From NCBI GenBank assembly GCA_036266975.1, contig DATAWZ010000144.1, positions 1-50,788 of the forward strand: 50,788 nucleotides of DNA, given 5' to 3'. A program made the position numbers and the translations under genes. This document shows positions 33,908 through 42,274 of this stretch, piece by piece (the first letter of the stretch is position 1; the number at the start of each line of letters is the position of its first letter). The stretch is from DATAWZ01 sp036266975 (GTDB lineage Bacteria; Actinomycetota; Thermoleophilia; Solirubrobacterales; Solirubrobacteraceae). The notes under the pieces were generated by a model. That model saw only the letters and a program-made list of their open reading frames with translations. It was not told the origin of the DNA and did not search any database.

Positions 33908-34365
33908 TTCGTCACCTCGCGTCGTAGTCGTGTCAGCCCCTCGTGCAGCGAGCGCCGAGCCGCCTCCTCGCTGCATCCCAGCGCCTGCGCCACCTCGGCG
34001 TGGGCGAGGTCGCCGACGAAGCGGAGCGTCACCGCCGCGCGCTGCTTGGGCGGGAGCGCCCGCACGCGCGACCAGAGCTCCTCATCGCCGCCCGGCGCCG
34101 GCGGCGGCACCGCCCGCTCGGGAACCTCGGCCATGGGCAGGGCCCGCCGGCCGCGGGCTCGGTAGGCGTCGATCACCTTGCGATGGGCGATCGTCAGCAC
34201 CCAGGCCCGCTCGTTGGCGTCGGCCGAGAGGGCCTCGTAGGCCCGCAGGGCGGCCAGGAACGTCTCCTGGAAGCAGTCCTCGGCCTCCTGCCGGGGCAGG
34301 TTGGCCAGCAGCAGCCGCCAGACGGCGTCGCCGTGCTCCTGCATGAAGCGCTGGAACGGGGGCAT
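33904..34365 (-). CDS. ECF-type RNA polymerase sigma factor
   Basis: 153 residues. Region 2 runs from about 5 to 75 (DAVWRLLLANLPRQEAEDCFQETFLAALRAY, then NERAWVLTIAHRKVIDAYRARGRR). After a Pro-rich spacer, region 4 (about 100-150) has LPPKQRAAVTLRFVGDLAHAEVAQALGCSEEAARRSLHEGLTRLR, a clear helix-turn-helix for -35 recognition. No anti-sigma gene is adjacent. The gene is coupled to ogt and follows the 3-hydroxyacyl-CoA dehydrogenase by 41 bases. Coupling suggests that it may control or respond to alkylation damage; this is inference. Confidence 0.85.
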   Translation of the reverse strand: MPPFQRFMQEHGDAVWRLLLANLPRQEAEDCFQETFLAALRAYEALSADANERAWVLTIAHRKVIDAYRARGRRALPMAEVPERAVPPPAPGGDEELWSRVRALPPKQRAAVTLRFVGDLAHAEVAQALGCSEEAARRSLHEGLTRLRREVTK

Positions 34366-34406
34366 CTGCCTGTGGAGACGGCCGTCCCGCCCGCGGCGTG
34401 AGATCG

Positions 34407-35999
34407 CTACTCGTAGTCGTGGAAGCCCTGGCCGTAGGCGGCGCCGAGGCGCCCCTGAAGGTACAGGCGGCGCAGCAGCGGCGCGGCGCGATAGCGCTCC
34501 TCTCCCAGCTCCTCGCGCAGCGCGTCCAGGATCGTGAGCACGTGATCCAGGCCGGCGGCGTCGGCCCACGTCAGCGGCCCGCGCGGGTGGTTGAGCCCGA
34601 GCACCATGCCCGTGTCGATGTCGGCCGCGCTGCCCACGCCCTCGGTCAGCGCGAACGCCGCCTCGTTGACGAGCTGGCTGACCAGTCGCCCGAGCACCAG
34701 CCCGGGCGCATCGCCGACCCACGCCAGGTGCCGCCCGAGGCTCGAGAAGAAGCGCTCGCTGCGCTCGACGGCCAGCTCCGAGCTGGTCGGCTGGCGGGTG
34801 AGCTCGATCAGCCGGCCCTCCGCGAGCGGGGGGAGGGCGTGAAAGCCGACGGCCGGGCCGGCCGGGTCCAGCGCGGCGAGCGAACCGGCGTCGCACAGGA
34901 TCGCGCGAGGCCCGCCCTCGGCCACCGCGGACTCCTCGTCGTACTCGTCATCCTCGCCGCAGTCGAGGATCAGGAACGCGAGCTCGCCGAGCGTCTCGGC
35001 CGCCGAGACGACTTCCCAGCCCGCCTCGGCGGCGAGCTCACGCAGCTCGTCGGCGAGGACGCCGCCGCCGCTGATCACGACCAGCCCTTCGCCGCCGCCG
35101 GCCGCGGGCGGCTCGGGATCGTCGGGGCGGTGCGCACCGTCGGAGTAGTCGTAGAAGCCGCGTCCGGTCTTGCGGCCGAGCCGCCCGGAGGCGATCTGGC
35201 GCACCGAGACCGGCGAGGGCCGCCAGCGCGGCTCGCCGAAGCTCTGCTCGTGGAAGGAGAGGCCGACCTCGAAGCCGACGTCGATCCCGACGAGGTCCAT
35301 CAGCTCGAAGGCGCCCATGCGAAAGCCCCCGGCCAGGCGCATGATGCGGTCGATCGTCCGGATGTCGGCGACACCCTCGGTGAGCAGCTTCATCGCCTCC
35401 AGGTTGAACGGCCGGTTACAGCGGTTGACCAGGAACCCGGGCCCATCGGTGGCGTCGATGCACGTCTTGCCCATCGCCTGGCCGGTCGCCCGGGCGAGCG
35501 CGAGCGCCTCCTCGCCGGACTCGACTCCGGCGACCACCTCGAGCAGGCGCATCACCGGCGCGGGGTTGAAGAAGTGCATCCCCACGACCCGCTCGGGGTG
35601 GGCCAGGCCGGCGGCGACCGCCGTGACCAGCAGCGAGGAGGTGTTGCTCGCCAGCACGCAGCGCTCGGAGACGATGCCCTCGAGCGTCGAGAACAGCTCG
35701 CGCTTGAGCTCCAGCCGCTCGGGAGCGGCCTCGATGATCAGATCGGCGTCGGCCAAGCCCCCCAGCGAGTCGACCACGTGCAGGCGACCGAGCGCCGCCT
35801 CGACCTCCTCCGGCGGAACCTTGCCGCGCTCGGCGAGCCGGCGCAGGTCCTTCTCGATCCGCGCGCGGCCGCGCGCGAGAGCCTCCGGGAGCGGGTCGTG
35901 CAGCAGCGTGCGGGCGCCGGCCGGGGTCGCGGCGAGCTGGGCGATCCCGCTCCCCATCGTGCCGGCGCCGATGACGGCGATTGTCTGAGGTGTGCTCAT
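34407..35999 (-). CDS. 3-hydroxyacyl-CoA dehydrogenase
   Basis: 530 residues. The N-terminal NAD-binding Rossmann domain has GAGTMG at 11-16 and the ASNTSSL segment near 117. The catalytic His142 lies in GMHFFNPAPVMRLLEVV. Two C-terminal 3HCDH domains follow (DGPGFLVNRCNRP, and later GRKTGRGFYDY and a second copy ending in the C-terminal GQGFHDYE). This long form with a duplicated C-terminal domain resembles PaaH-type enzymes that oxidise 3-hydroxyacyl-CoA in fatty-acid or phenylacetate degradation. AAAGGATC lies before the ATG. Confidence 0.93.
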   Translation of the reverse strand: MSTPQTIAVIGAGTMGSGIAQLAATPAGARTLLHDPLPEALARGRARIEKDLRRLAERGKVPPEEVEAALGRLHVVDSLGGLADADLIIEAAPERLELKRELFSTLEGIVSERCVLASNTSSLLVTAVAAGLAHPERVVGMHFFNPAPVMRLLEVVAGVESGEEALALARATGQAMGKTCIDATDGPGFLVNRCNRPFNLEAMKLLTEGVADIRTIDRIMRLAGGFRMGAFELMDLVGIDVGFEVGLSFHEQSFGEPRWRPSPVSVRQIASGRLGRKTGRGFYDYSDGAHRPDDPEPPAAGGGEGLVVISGGGVLADELRELAAEAGWEVVSAAETLGELAFLILDCGEDDEYDEESAVAEGGPRAILCDAGSLAALDPAGPAVGFHALPPLAEGRLIELTRQPTSSELAVERSERFFSSLGRHLAWVGDAPGLVLGRLVSQLVNEAAFALTEGVGSAADIDTGMVLGLNHPRGPLTWADAAGLDHVLTILDALREELGEERYRAAPLLRRLYLQGRLGAAYGQGFHDYE

Positions 36000-36011
36000 G
36001 GCGGGATCCTT

Positions 36012-36101
36012 TCAGGCGGCGAGAAGCGGGTTGATCCCGGTCAGGGAGCGGCCGATTGATGCCTTGCGGATGCGCTGCTCGTCGGTGAGATCGAAGTCCA
36101 T
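36012..36101 (-). pseudogene. 29-residue remnant resembling an acyl-CoA dehydrogenase N-terminus
   Basis: The frame MDFDLTDEQRIRKASIGRS... ends after 29 residues. The first ten residues match the near-invariant start of acyl-CoA dehydrogenases, and AGGAGG lies 4 bases before the ATG. The gene stops 12 bases before the 3-hydroxyacyl-CoA dehydrogenase start, a natural partner in beta-oxidation. The likely history is an internal deletion that left the ribosome-binding site and first codons. A short leader peptide is the alternative. Confidence 0.5.
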
Positions 36102-36247
36102 CGGGCCTCCTGGCGGTGCGCGGGGCGCTCTACGGTAACGGGCGTCCCGATTCCGCTCACGGGCGCCGTCCGAATATGAGATGCTTCGCGTGGAGGCGTG
36201 CGCGGGCCAGGAGGGTGGGGCCGCCATCCGGCACGCGCACAGGCCGG

Positions 36248-36253
36248 TACGAT
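36248..36253 (+). promoter_or_regulatory. Candidate -10 box, leaderless transcript of the gene at 36260
   Basis: TACGAT ends 6 bases before the ATG; no Shine-Dalgarno sequence is present. Confidence 0.5.
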
Positions 36254-36259
36254 CACCAT

Positions 36260-36718
36260 ATGGGTGATCTGGGCTTTGGCTTGGCCGTACTCGGGGGCAT
36301 CGCGGCGATCGTCGGTCTCTCGCTGCTGGTCGCCTGGCGCAGCCCCGGCGATGTCGCGCAGATCCTCGACTGGAAGCCGACGCGCTCGCCCGAGCTCGAG
36401 GCGCAGAACGAGGCCGACGACGTCTCCCAGATGCTCGCGGCGCAGAACGCCCGGCGGAGGCGCCGCGGTCAGCCCGACCGCACGCTCGAGCAGGTGGAGC
36501 TCGAGGTCGCGCGCGACCAGGCCTGGCGGCGCGAGCAGTGCGAGCGGTTGCTCGGGGGCGAGTCGCCGGCCGAGGCAGCCGAGGACGAGGCCGATCTGCT
36601 GCGCGCGGTGAACGCCCGGCGCGCCCGTCACGGGCGCCCGCCGCTGACCGCGAGCGAGTACCGCGAGCGTCTCGCTCTGCGGGCCGAGACGCCGCGACCC
36701 CCGCGCGCGGCGCGCTGA
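36260..36718 (+). CDS. Membrane-anchored protein of unknown function
   Basis: 152 residues. One N-terminal membrane helix (LGFGLAVLGGIAAIVGLSLLVAW, about 4-26) is followed by a charged, helical, Arg/Glu-rich cytoplasmic region with two similar stretches, AAQNARRRRRGQP and AVNARRARHGRPPLTASEYRERL. Coiled-coil character is likely from about 45 to 110. No known domain is recognised. The stop overlaps the next start (TGATG), so the two genes are coupled. Confidence 0.7.
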   Translation: MGDLGFGLAVLGGIAAIVGLSLLVAWRSPGDVAQILDWKPTRSPELEAQNEADDVSQMLAAQNARRRRRGQPDRTLEQVELEVARDQAWRREQCERLLGGESPAEAAEDEADLLRAVNARRARHGRPPLTASEYRERLALRAETPRPPRAAR

Positions 36719-37242
36719 TGGCGCGCGTCCTGCTCGTGGGCGGCGGCTGTCGCGGTCGCCAGCTCACCGCCGAGCTGATGGCCGCGGGCCACGCCGTCCG
36801 GGCGACCACCCGAACCGAGGCCGGGCGCGCCGCGATCGAGGCCACCGGCGCCGAGTGCTGGATCGGCACGCCCGACCGGATCGCCTCGCTGCGCTATGCG
36901 CTGGAGAACGTCACGGCGCTCGCCTGGCTGCTGGGCACCGCGCGCGGCGAGCCGGAGGGCGTCGCCGCCCTGCACGGCTCGCGGCTTGCCTTCATGCTCT
37001 CCCAGACGATCGACACGACGATTCGCGGGGTGCTGTACGAGGCGCGCGGCAGCGTCGCGCCCCAGGTGCTCGAGCAGGGCGGCGAGCTCGCGCGGGCACA
37101 CTGCGCCTACAACGCGATTCCCTACGGGCCGATCACGGTCGATCCCGCCGACGGTCCGGCCTGGGTCGCCGCCGTGCACGCCCAGCTCGATCAGCTGCTC
37201 TCGGCCGCGGTCCCGCCGGCCGACATGCGGTTGCGCCGCTGA
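36718..37242 (+). CDS. Small Rossmann-fold NAD(P)-binding protein
   Basis: 174 residues. ARVLLVGGGCRGRQLTAELMAAGHAVRATTR is a dinucleotide-binding beta-alpha-beta start with GGGCRG in place of the usual GxxGxxG. A middle region with ENVTALAWLLGTARG follows, where extended short-chain dehydrogenases have the second nucleotide loop. No catalytic YxxxK is visible. It looks like an atypical NAD(P)-binding/epimerase-like protein without a known substrate. Translation is coupled to the upstream membrane protein gene. Confidence 0.65.
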   Translation: MARVLLVGGGCRGRQLTAELMAAGHAVRATTRTEAGRAAIEATGAECWIGTPDRIASLRYALENVTALAWLLGTARGEPEGVAALHGSRLAFMLSQTIDTTIRGVLYEARGSVAPQVLEQGGELARAHCAYNAIPYGPITVDPADGPAWVAAVHAQLDQLLSAAVPPADMRLRR

Positions 37243-37371
37243 TACGGCCCAGCCAAATGTCCGCTCCCTGATCAAGGGCTTTTCGCGGTGGGTTCGTGTC
37301 CGGTTAGATGACGCTCGCTGCGCGTGGCACGGCGCCGGCGTTCGGTGCAACTGAGAGGACGGGAGGCAGCG

Positions 37372-38130
37372 ATGAGGATCCAACGGCTGCCGGCCGACGC
37401 CATCGATGGTGGTCAGCTTCGTCGCACTGTTTGTCGCGCTGGGCGGGAGTGCTATGCCGCGACCCAGGTCGCGACGTCGGCCAAGCACACGGCCAAGAAG
37501 CACAAGAAGAAGCCGAAGGTCACCTACGAGACCAAGGCGCAGGTCAAGAAGCTGATCAACAACGCCGCGCCGGGGCTATCGGTCGCCTACGCCAAGAGCG
37601 CCGGTGCTGCTTCGACCGCCACCATCGCGTCGACGGCGGGGACGGCGAGCTCGGCCACCAACGCGACGAACGCCACCAACCTCGGCGGGCAGCCGCCGTC
37701 GGCGTTCGAACCGTCCGCCGAGTTCGCCCGCAGCGGCCTGGTCACGGCCAGCTCGGGCAACGCGGCGATGCTCGCGAGCTTCGGGCCGTTCACGGTGACG
37801 CTCAAGTGCGACGCCGGCTCGGGCACCGATGTCGAGGCGGAGCTCGACGCGACCTCCACGGCGTCGAACTCGCAGGCGTTCGGCACCGCGCTGACTCCCG
37901 GTGCCGCGACGCAGATCATGAACGACGGCGCCTGCGGGGCGACCACCCCGAGTTCGTCATTCGTCGACCTCGACGACAACAATTTCGAGTTCACCGCCAA
38001 CGGGTCCGTTTGGCTCTCGTACATCGAGTTCGGCCACGACCTGCCGAGCGACGCCGGGAGCACTTGCTGGGCCGCCGCGCTCACGACGACCAGCGAAGCG
38101 CCGCCTGCCAGCGCTCGAGCAGGTCGGTGA
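37372..38130 (+). pseudogene. Secreted-protein gene with signal peptide displaced into another frame
   Basis: ATG 37372 has a strong GGGAGG upstream, and the frame stays open for 252 residues. Residues after YAATQVATSAKHTAKKHKKK match a family common in this group, normally preceded by a signal peptide ending VALFVALGGSAYAA. Here that signal peptide (MVVSFVALFVALGGSA, 37406-37453) lies in the +1 frame, and the coding frame instead reads DGGQLRRTVCRAGREC. One base appears to be missing at about 37453, and one extra upstream if translation starts at 37372. As read, the protein would not be exported. The C-terminal part has a Ser/Thr-rich beta domain with one Cys pair. It may be a sequencing error. 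Confidence 0.6.
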
Positions 38131-38674
38131 CGATCCGCTGGGTGGCCCCCCAGACGACGTTGCCATCGACCGTGTAGGTGTCGGTGGTCAGGCGCAGGCC
38201 GCGGCGTTCGATCTCGCCGCGGCCGGCGCCTGCCGTCAGATCGGCGAGCGAGAGCTCGAGCACCTCGTCGACCTCGTTGACCGACAGCACCCAGGCCAGG
38301 CCCGCCGGGATGGTGGCGACGAACGGGTGGATCAGGTAGCCGGTCACGAAGGTCGAGACCGCCGGCAGCGTGCCGAGCAGCGTCACCGCCGCCGGCGGGA
38401 GGCCGATCTCCTCGTGGGCCTCGCGGAGCGCTGTCGCGGCCAGTGAGCCGTCGGCCGCCTCCGGCCGGCCCCCGGGAAAGGAGATCTCGCCCGCGTGGCG
38501 GCGCAGGTCCGCTCGCCGGCGCGTGAGCACGACGCGCACGTCGGCCAGCGCCGAGGAGCCTGCGGGCACGAACAGCGGGACGAGCACGGCGGCCGGCTGC
38601 TCTCCGCGCCCCGGCTGGGCGGGCTCGCTATCCAGTGAGAGCAGTCGCTCGCGCAGCGGCGCGAGCAGGTCCAC
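38081..38674 (-). CDS. Nudix hydrolase, CoA pyrophosphatase type
   Basis: 197 residues. The Nudix box spans GGRPEAADGSLAATALREAHEEIGL, with the metal-binding REAHEE helix. Just before it, LTRRRADLRRHAGEISFPGG is the extra motif of the CoA-hydrolysing Nudix family (NUDT7/8, YeaB type), which cleaves CoA to 3',5'-ADP and 4'-phosphopantetheine. GTG start. It lies 13 bases after osmC on the same strand; its 3' end overlaps the end of the converging gene at 37372 by 50 bases. Confidence 0.9.
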   Translation of the reverse strand: MDLLAPLRERLLSLDSEPAQPGRGEQPAAVLVPLFVPAGSSALADVRVVLTRRRADLRRHAGEISFPGGRPEAADGSLAATALREAHEEIGLPPAAVTLLGTLPAVSTFVTGYLIHPFVATIPAGLAWVLSVNEVDEVLELSLADLTAGAGRGEIERRGLRLTTDTYTVDGNVVWGATQRIVTDLLERWQAALRWSS

Positions 38675-38687
38675 CCCGGAGGCGGCC

Positions 38688-39122
38688 TCAGGCGGCGAGC
38701 TGCACCCGCTCGACGCGCTCGTGGAACATGACCTCGCCGTCGAGGATCCGGTGCACCGGGCACTTGGCGGCGATGATCATCAGCCGCTCGACCTGCTCCT
38801 CGGGCAGCTCGCTGCCGACTCGCAGCACCAATTCGAACTTGGTCGGACAGCCGCGCTCAGAGGGGCTGTACTCGCAGTCGCACTCGACGTGACCGAGCTC
38901 CCAGCCCTTGCGGGCCGCGTACATCTCGATCGTGATCGCCGTGCACGCGGCGAGGCTGGCGGCCAGCAACTCCTGTGGACTCGGACCCAGGTCCTCGCCG
39001 CCGACCTCCGTCGGCTCGTCGGCGGTCACCTGATGGTCGCGTACCTGGACGGTGTGCTTGAACGTCCCGTTCCGCCGCGCGGTCGCCTTCATTACGCCTC
39101 TTTCTCCTGTCGGGCTGGACAT
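38688..39122 (-). CDS. OsmC/Ohr family protein
   Basis: 144 residues from ATG 39122, supported by a TAGCAT box 8 bases upstream on the minus strand; an ATG at 39092 is the other option. OsmC-family features are GEDLGPSPQELLAASLAACTAITIEMYAARKG, with the first peroxidatic Cys in AACT, and the later AAKCPVHRILDG with the second Cys. The pair reduces organic hydroperoxides in this family. It is co-oriented with the Nudix gene. Confidence 0.9.
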   Translation of the reverse strand: MSSPTGERGVMKATARRNGTFKHTVQVRDHQVTADEPTEVGGEDLGPSPQELLAASLAACTAITIEMYAARKGWELGHVECDCEYSPSERGCPTKFELVLRVGSELPEEQVERLMIIAAKCPVHRILDGEVMFHERVERVQLAA

Positions 39123-39130
39123 CTCACTTC

Positions 39131-39136
39131 ATGCTA
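39131..39136 (-). promoter_or_regulatory. Candidate -10 box, leaderless osmC transcript
   Basis: TAGCAT on the minus strand, 8 bases before the ATG at 39122. Confidence 0.5.
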
Positions 39137-39296
39137 CTCGCAGTCTCGGAAATCCTCGGCGCGTCCCTCGTATGACCTGCTCAAGGCGCTCGCCCGAGAC
39201 GCCGATGGCGGGGTGGGGAGCCTCTCTCCCCGGGCCGCCTATCCTGGCCGGACCGTAGGGCGCAAGGACGCGCAGGCACTCGAAAGCCGCCTCCGC

Positions 39297-40691
39297 ATGC
39301 TCTTTCCGACCGTCCAATTCGGGCTGTTCTTCCCGCCGGTGCTCGTGCTCTCGTGGGTGCTGATGTCGCGCCCGCGGCTGTGGAAGCCGTTCATCGTCGT
39401 GGCGTCGTACTGCTTCTACGCTGCCGCCGATCCGCTGTTCTGCTTCCTGCTCGCCGGCGTGACGCTCGGCAATCAGGCGGCGGCGCTGCTGATGGGCCGC
39501 ACCGACCGGGCCGGCGTGCGCAAGGCGATCATGATCACCGCGGTCGCGCTGGACCTGCTCGACCTCGGCGTCTTCAAGTACTACGGCTTCTTCGCCGAGT
39601 CGGTCGACAAGCTCGCGTCGGACTTCGGCCTGGGCCTTCCGATCGGGCTGGCCACGATCGCACTGCCGGTCGGGATCAGCTTCTTCACCTTCCAGGCGAT
39701 CTCCTACACGGTCGATGTCTACCGCCGCGAGGTCCCGGCGGGCAAGACGATCGACGTGGCCGTCTACCTGAGCTTCTTCCCGCACCTCGTCGCCGGCCCG
39801 ATCGTGCGAGCGCGGGAGTTCCTGCCCCAGCTCGAGAAGCCCCGCGACCCCAACCGCGTCGCGGTCGGCCCGGCGCTGATGCTGATCGGGATGGGGCTGG
39901 TCAAGAAGGTGGTGATCGCCGACTACCTGGGCAGCCACGCCGTCGATCCGGTCTTCGGGGCGCCCGCCGTCTACCACGGCCCGGACGTGCTCCTGTCCGC
40001 GTACGCCTACGCGGCGCAGATCTACTGCGACTTCTCCGGCTACACCGACATCGCCATCGGCCTGGCCCTGCTGATGGGCTACGTCTTCCCGCAGAACTTC
40101 GATCGCCCGTACAGCGCCAAGTCGCTGCGCGACTTCTGGCGGCGCTGGCACATGACGCTCTCGCGCTTCCTGCGGGACTTCCTATACATCCCGCTGGGCG
40201 GCAACCGCGGCGGGCGGGTGCGCCGCTACCGCAACGTCGTCATCACAATGCTGCTCGGCGGCCTGTGGCACGGCGCCGCCTGGACGTTCGTGCTGTGGGG
40301 AGGCTGGCACGGCATCGGGCTGGTCGTCGAGGACCTCTTCCGCGGCCGCGTGAAGATTCCGACCTGGCTGCAACGGGTGCTCACCTTCCATGTGGTGCTC
40401 ATTGGCTGGATCCTCTTCCGGGCCCAGAGTCTGTCGCTCACCGGCCAGTGGTTCGCCCGCCTGGCGCACTGGGGAGGGAGCCCACAGAACTTCGGTGTGG
40501 CCACCGTCGTGATGATCCTGGTCGTGATGATCGGGCAGAACCTGCCCGAGCGTCCGCTCGAGAGGATGCGCCAGTGGATCGAGAACCTGCAACCGGCGCT
40601 GCTCGGCGCGGCCCTTGCCCTGACGATCATGCTCGTCGGCGCGACGGTGTCCAGCCAGGGCGTTGCCCCGTTCATCTACTTCCGTTTCTGA
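39297..40691 (+). CDS. MBOAT-family membrane O-acyltransferase (AlgI-like)
   Basis: 464 residues with about ten membrane helices. Family segments are LPVGISFFTFQAISYTVDVYRRE, FFPHLVAGPIVRAREFLPQL, YCDFSGYTDIAIGLALLMGY, FWRRWHMTLSRFLRDFLYIPLGGNR and GGLWHGAAW with the conserved active-site His325. AlgI/PatA-type MBOAT proteins move acetyl groups across the membrane for O-acetylation of polysaccharides. An SGNH-domain partner follows after 12 bases, as in AlgI/AlgJ or DltB/DltD systems. The upstream open frame (from 38370) is antisense to the Nudix/osmC genes and is not used. Confidence 0.9.
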   Translation: MLFPTVQFGLFFPPVLVLSWVLMSRPRLWKPFIVVASYCFYAAADPLFCFLLAGVTLGNQAAALLMGRTDRAGVRKAIMITAVALDLLDLGVFKYYGFFAESVDKLASDFGLGLPIGLATIALPVGISFFTFQAISYTVDVYRREVPAGKTIDVAVYLSFFPHLVAGPIVRAREFLPQLEKPRDPNRVAVGPALMLIGMGLVKKVVIADYLGSHAVDPVFGAPAVYHGPDVLLSAYAYAAQIYCDFSGYTDIAIGLALLMGYVFPQNFDRPYSAKSLRDFWRRWHMTLSRFLRDFLYIPLGGNRGGRVRRYRNVVITMLLGGLWHGAAWTFVLWGGWHGIGLVVEDLFRGRVKIPTWLQRVLTFHVVLIGWILFRAQSLSLTGQWFARLAHWGGSPQNFGVATVVMILVVMIGQNLPERPLERMRQWIENLQPALLGAALALTIMLVGATVSSQGVAPFIYFRF

Positions 40692-40703
40692 GAGGAGCGC
40701 CTC

Positions 40704-41726
40704 GTGCCCGAAGACCATCGCATGGACCGCTTCGAGAGGACCTACCAGCATCGCTGGAGGGCACGCCACGCCCTGCTCGCCATCCTGCTGTGCGCGGGGC
40801 TGCTCGTGGTCTTCGAGGGCGGCGCGATCCGGCACCAGGGCGACACGATGAACCACGGGATCGGGCGCACGCTGGTGCTCGCCGTCGGCAAGCCGGCGGG
40901 CTGGCTGGCCGATCAGCTTCCCTTCCAGGCGGCCGGACGGCACCTGACCAACCTCGTCTCACCCAACCAGGACCTGGGCGACAACGGCCAGGGCTTCGAC
41001 GCGGCCGACCTCACTCCCGGCGCGGCCGGCTCGGTGCCGCCGGTGACGCCGGACGCCTTCGCGCCGGCGAGCATCGGCGCCGCGGCGCCGGCCAGGGTCC
41101 CGCTGCACACGCTGTTGGTCACCGGCGACTCGATGTCCACGCCGCTGGACGACGACATCGCCGAGCTGCTCGCGCCCAAGGGGGTCACCGTCATCCGCGA
41201 CCCGCACATCGGCACGAGCATCTCCAACACGTTCATCCTGGACTGGGCGCGCGAGGCACAGTCGCAGGTCAAGCAGCACAAGCCGCAGGCCGTGGTGATG
41301 TTCATCGGCGCCAACGAGGGCTTCTCAATGCCCGACGCGGCCGGCGCGCAGGTCAACTGCTGCTCGGCCGAGTGGGCCTCGATCCTCGCCACCCGCGAGC
41401 GGCTGATGATGAACACCTATCGCCAGGCCGGCGCCGCGCGCGTGTACTGGCTGACGCTCCCCGCGCCACGCGACCCGACCCGGCGCGAGGTCGCCCGCGT
41501 GGTCAACGCGGCCGACGTCGTCGCCGCAGAGCCGTGGCAGGACGACGTCGACATCATCAACACGGTGCCGGTGTTCACGCCGGGGTTCGTCTACCGGACG
41601 GCGATGCCGATCAACGGCAGCGAAACGATCGTGCGCGAGTCCGACGGCATCCACCTCAACAACGCCGGTGCCGCGTACGAGGCCAAGCTCGTCGTCGCCC
41701 AGCTCGAGCAGAACTACACGCTGTAG
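40704..41726 (+). CDS. Membrane-anchored SGNH-hydrolase-like protein (DUF459 type)
   Basis: 340 residues. GTG start with GAGAGGAG upstream. One N-terminal membrane helix (about 23-40) and a Pro/Ala linker lead to an SGNH domain: block I VTGDSMS with Ser143, block III FIGANEG with the Asn, and block V DGIHLN with Asp314 and His317. Together with the MBOAT protein it probably completes O-acetylation of a cell-surface glycan outside the membrane. No other polysaccharide genes are in the window, so the acceptor is unknown. Confidence 0.88.
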   Translation: MPEDHRMDRFERTYQHRWRARHALLAILLCAGLLVVFEGGAIRHQGDTMNHGIGRTLVLAVGKPAGWLADQLPFQAAGRHLTNLVSPNQDLGDNGQGFDAADLTPGAAGSVPPVTPDAFAPASIGAAAPARVPLHTLLVTGDSMSTPLDDDIAELLAPKGVTVIRDPHIGTSISNTFILDWAREAQSQVKQHKPQAVVMFIGANEGFSMPDAAGAQVNCCSAEWASILATRERLMMNTYRQAGAARVYWLTLPAPRDPTRREVARVVNAADVVAAEPWQDDVDIINTVPVFTPGFVYRTAMPINGSETIVRESDGIHLNNAGAAYEAKLVVAQLEQNYTL

Positions 41727-41733
41727 CGGGCAC

Positions 41734-42174
41734 TCACTGATCGCCAAGCCAGAAGCGCGGGCCGGGGCCGCGGTTGCCGACGCGGTCCCCGGGGTTGACC
41801 ATCTGGCAGTGCCCGAGCGAGAGGCAGCCGCAGCCGATGCAGCTGGTCAGGCTCTCGCGCAGCCGCTGCAGCTCGGCGGTGCGCTCGTCGATCCGCTCCG
41901 TCCAACTCCCGGACAGCCGCGCCCAGTCCTCGCGCGTGGGGGCACCGTGCTCGCGCAGCTGCGCGAGCTCCTCGCCGATCTCCTCCAGGCTGAGCCCGAC
42001 GCGCTGGGCGAAGACGATGAAGGCGATTCGGCGCAGTACCGCGCGGGGGAAGCGCCGGTGGCCCGAGCCCCAGCGCTCGGAAGCGATCAGGCCGCGCTCC
42101 TCGTAGTAGCGCAGCGCCGACGCCGCCACTCCCGAGCGGCGCGCGACCTCGCCGATCGTCAGCTCGTTCGCCAT
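41734..42174 (-). CDS. soxR: Redox-sensing MerR-family regulator SoxR
   Basis: 146 residues. The N-terminal MerR helix-turn-helix (LTIGEVARRSGVAASALRYYEERGLI) is followed by the dimerisation helix and the [2Fe-2S] cluster motif Cys112-x2-Cys115-x-Cys117-x5-Cys123. This spacing is specific to SoxR, which activates its targets when redox-cycling compounds oxidise the cluster. The divergent gene at 42275 has an almost textbook SoxR-controlled promoter. No soxS is present, consistent with SoxR outside enterobacteria acting directly on targets. Confidence 0.95.
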   Translation of the reverse strand: MANELTIGEVARRSGVAASALRYYEERGLIASERWGSGHRRFPRAVLRRIAFIVFAQRVGLSLEEIGEELAQLREHGAPTREDWARLSGSWTERIDERTAELQRLRESLTSCIGCGCLSLGHCQMVNPGDRVGNRGPGPRFWLGDQ

Positions 42175-42202
42175 CCCTCTGACAGAAAATCAGGCCCAGC
42201 CC

Positions 42203-42233
42203 TTGACTTCAAGTTAACTTGAGCTTGTACAAG
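42203..42233 (+). promoter_or_regulatory. SoxR-dependent promoter with SoxR box
   Basis: TTGACT (-35, 42203-42208) and TACAAG (-10, 42228-42233) are 19 bases apart, the overlong spacing of MerR-family-activated promoters. The spacer contains the perfect palindrome TCAAGTTAACTTGA (42209-42222), which matches the core of the known SoxR box of the E. coli soxS promoter. It drives the gene at 42275. Confidence 0.85.
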
Positions 42234-42274
42234 TCCTGGCGGAGAGGAAGATCACCGAAAATCTGGAGGTTCCG

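Noticed and set aside
36116..36259. Extra 48 residues on the protein at 36260
   Set aside because: The leaderless -10 box lies inside that stretch, and the residues are Arg-rich shadow sequence ahead of a good membrane-helix start.
38370..39296. N-terminal 309 residues of an extended MBOAT frame
   Set aside because: They are antisense to the Nudix and osmC genes and resemble no MBOAT protein, whereas the family start fits ATG 39297.
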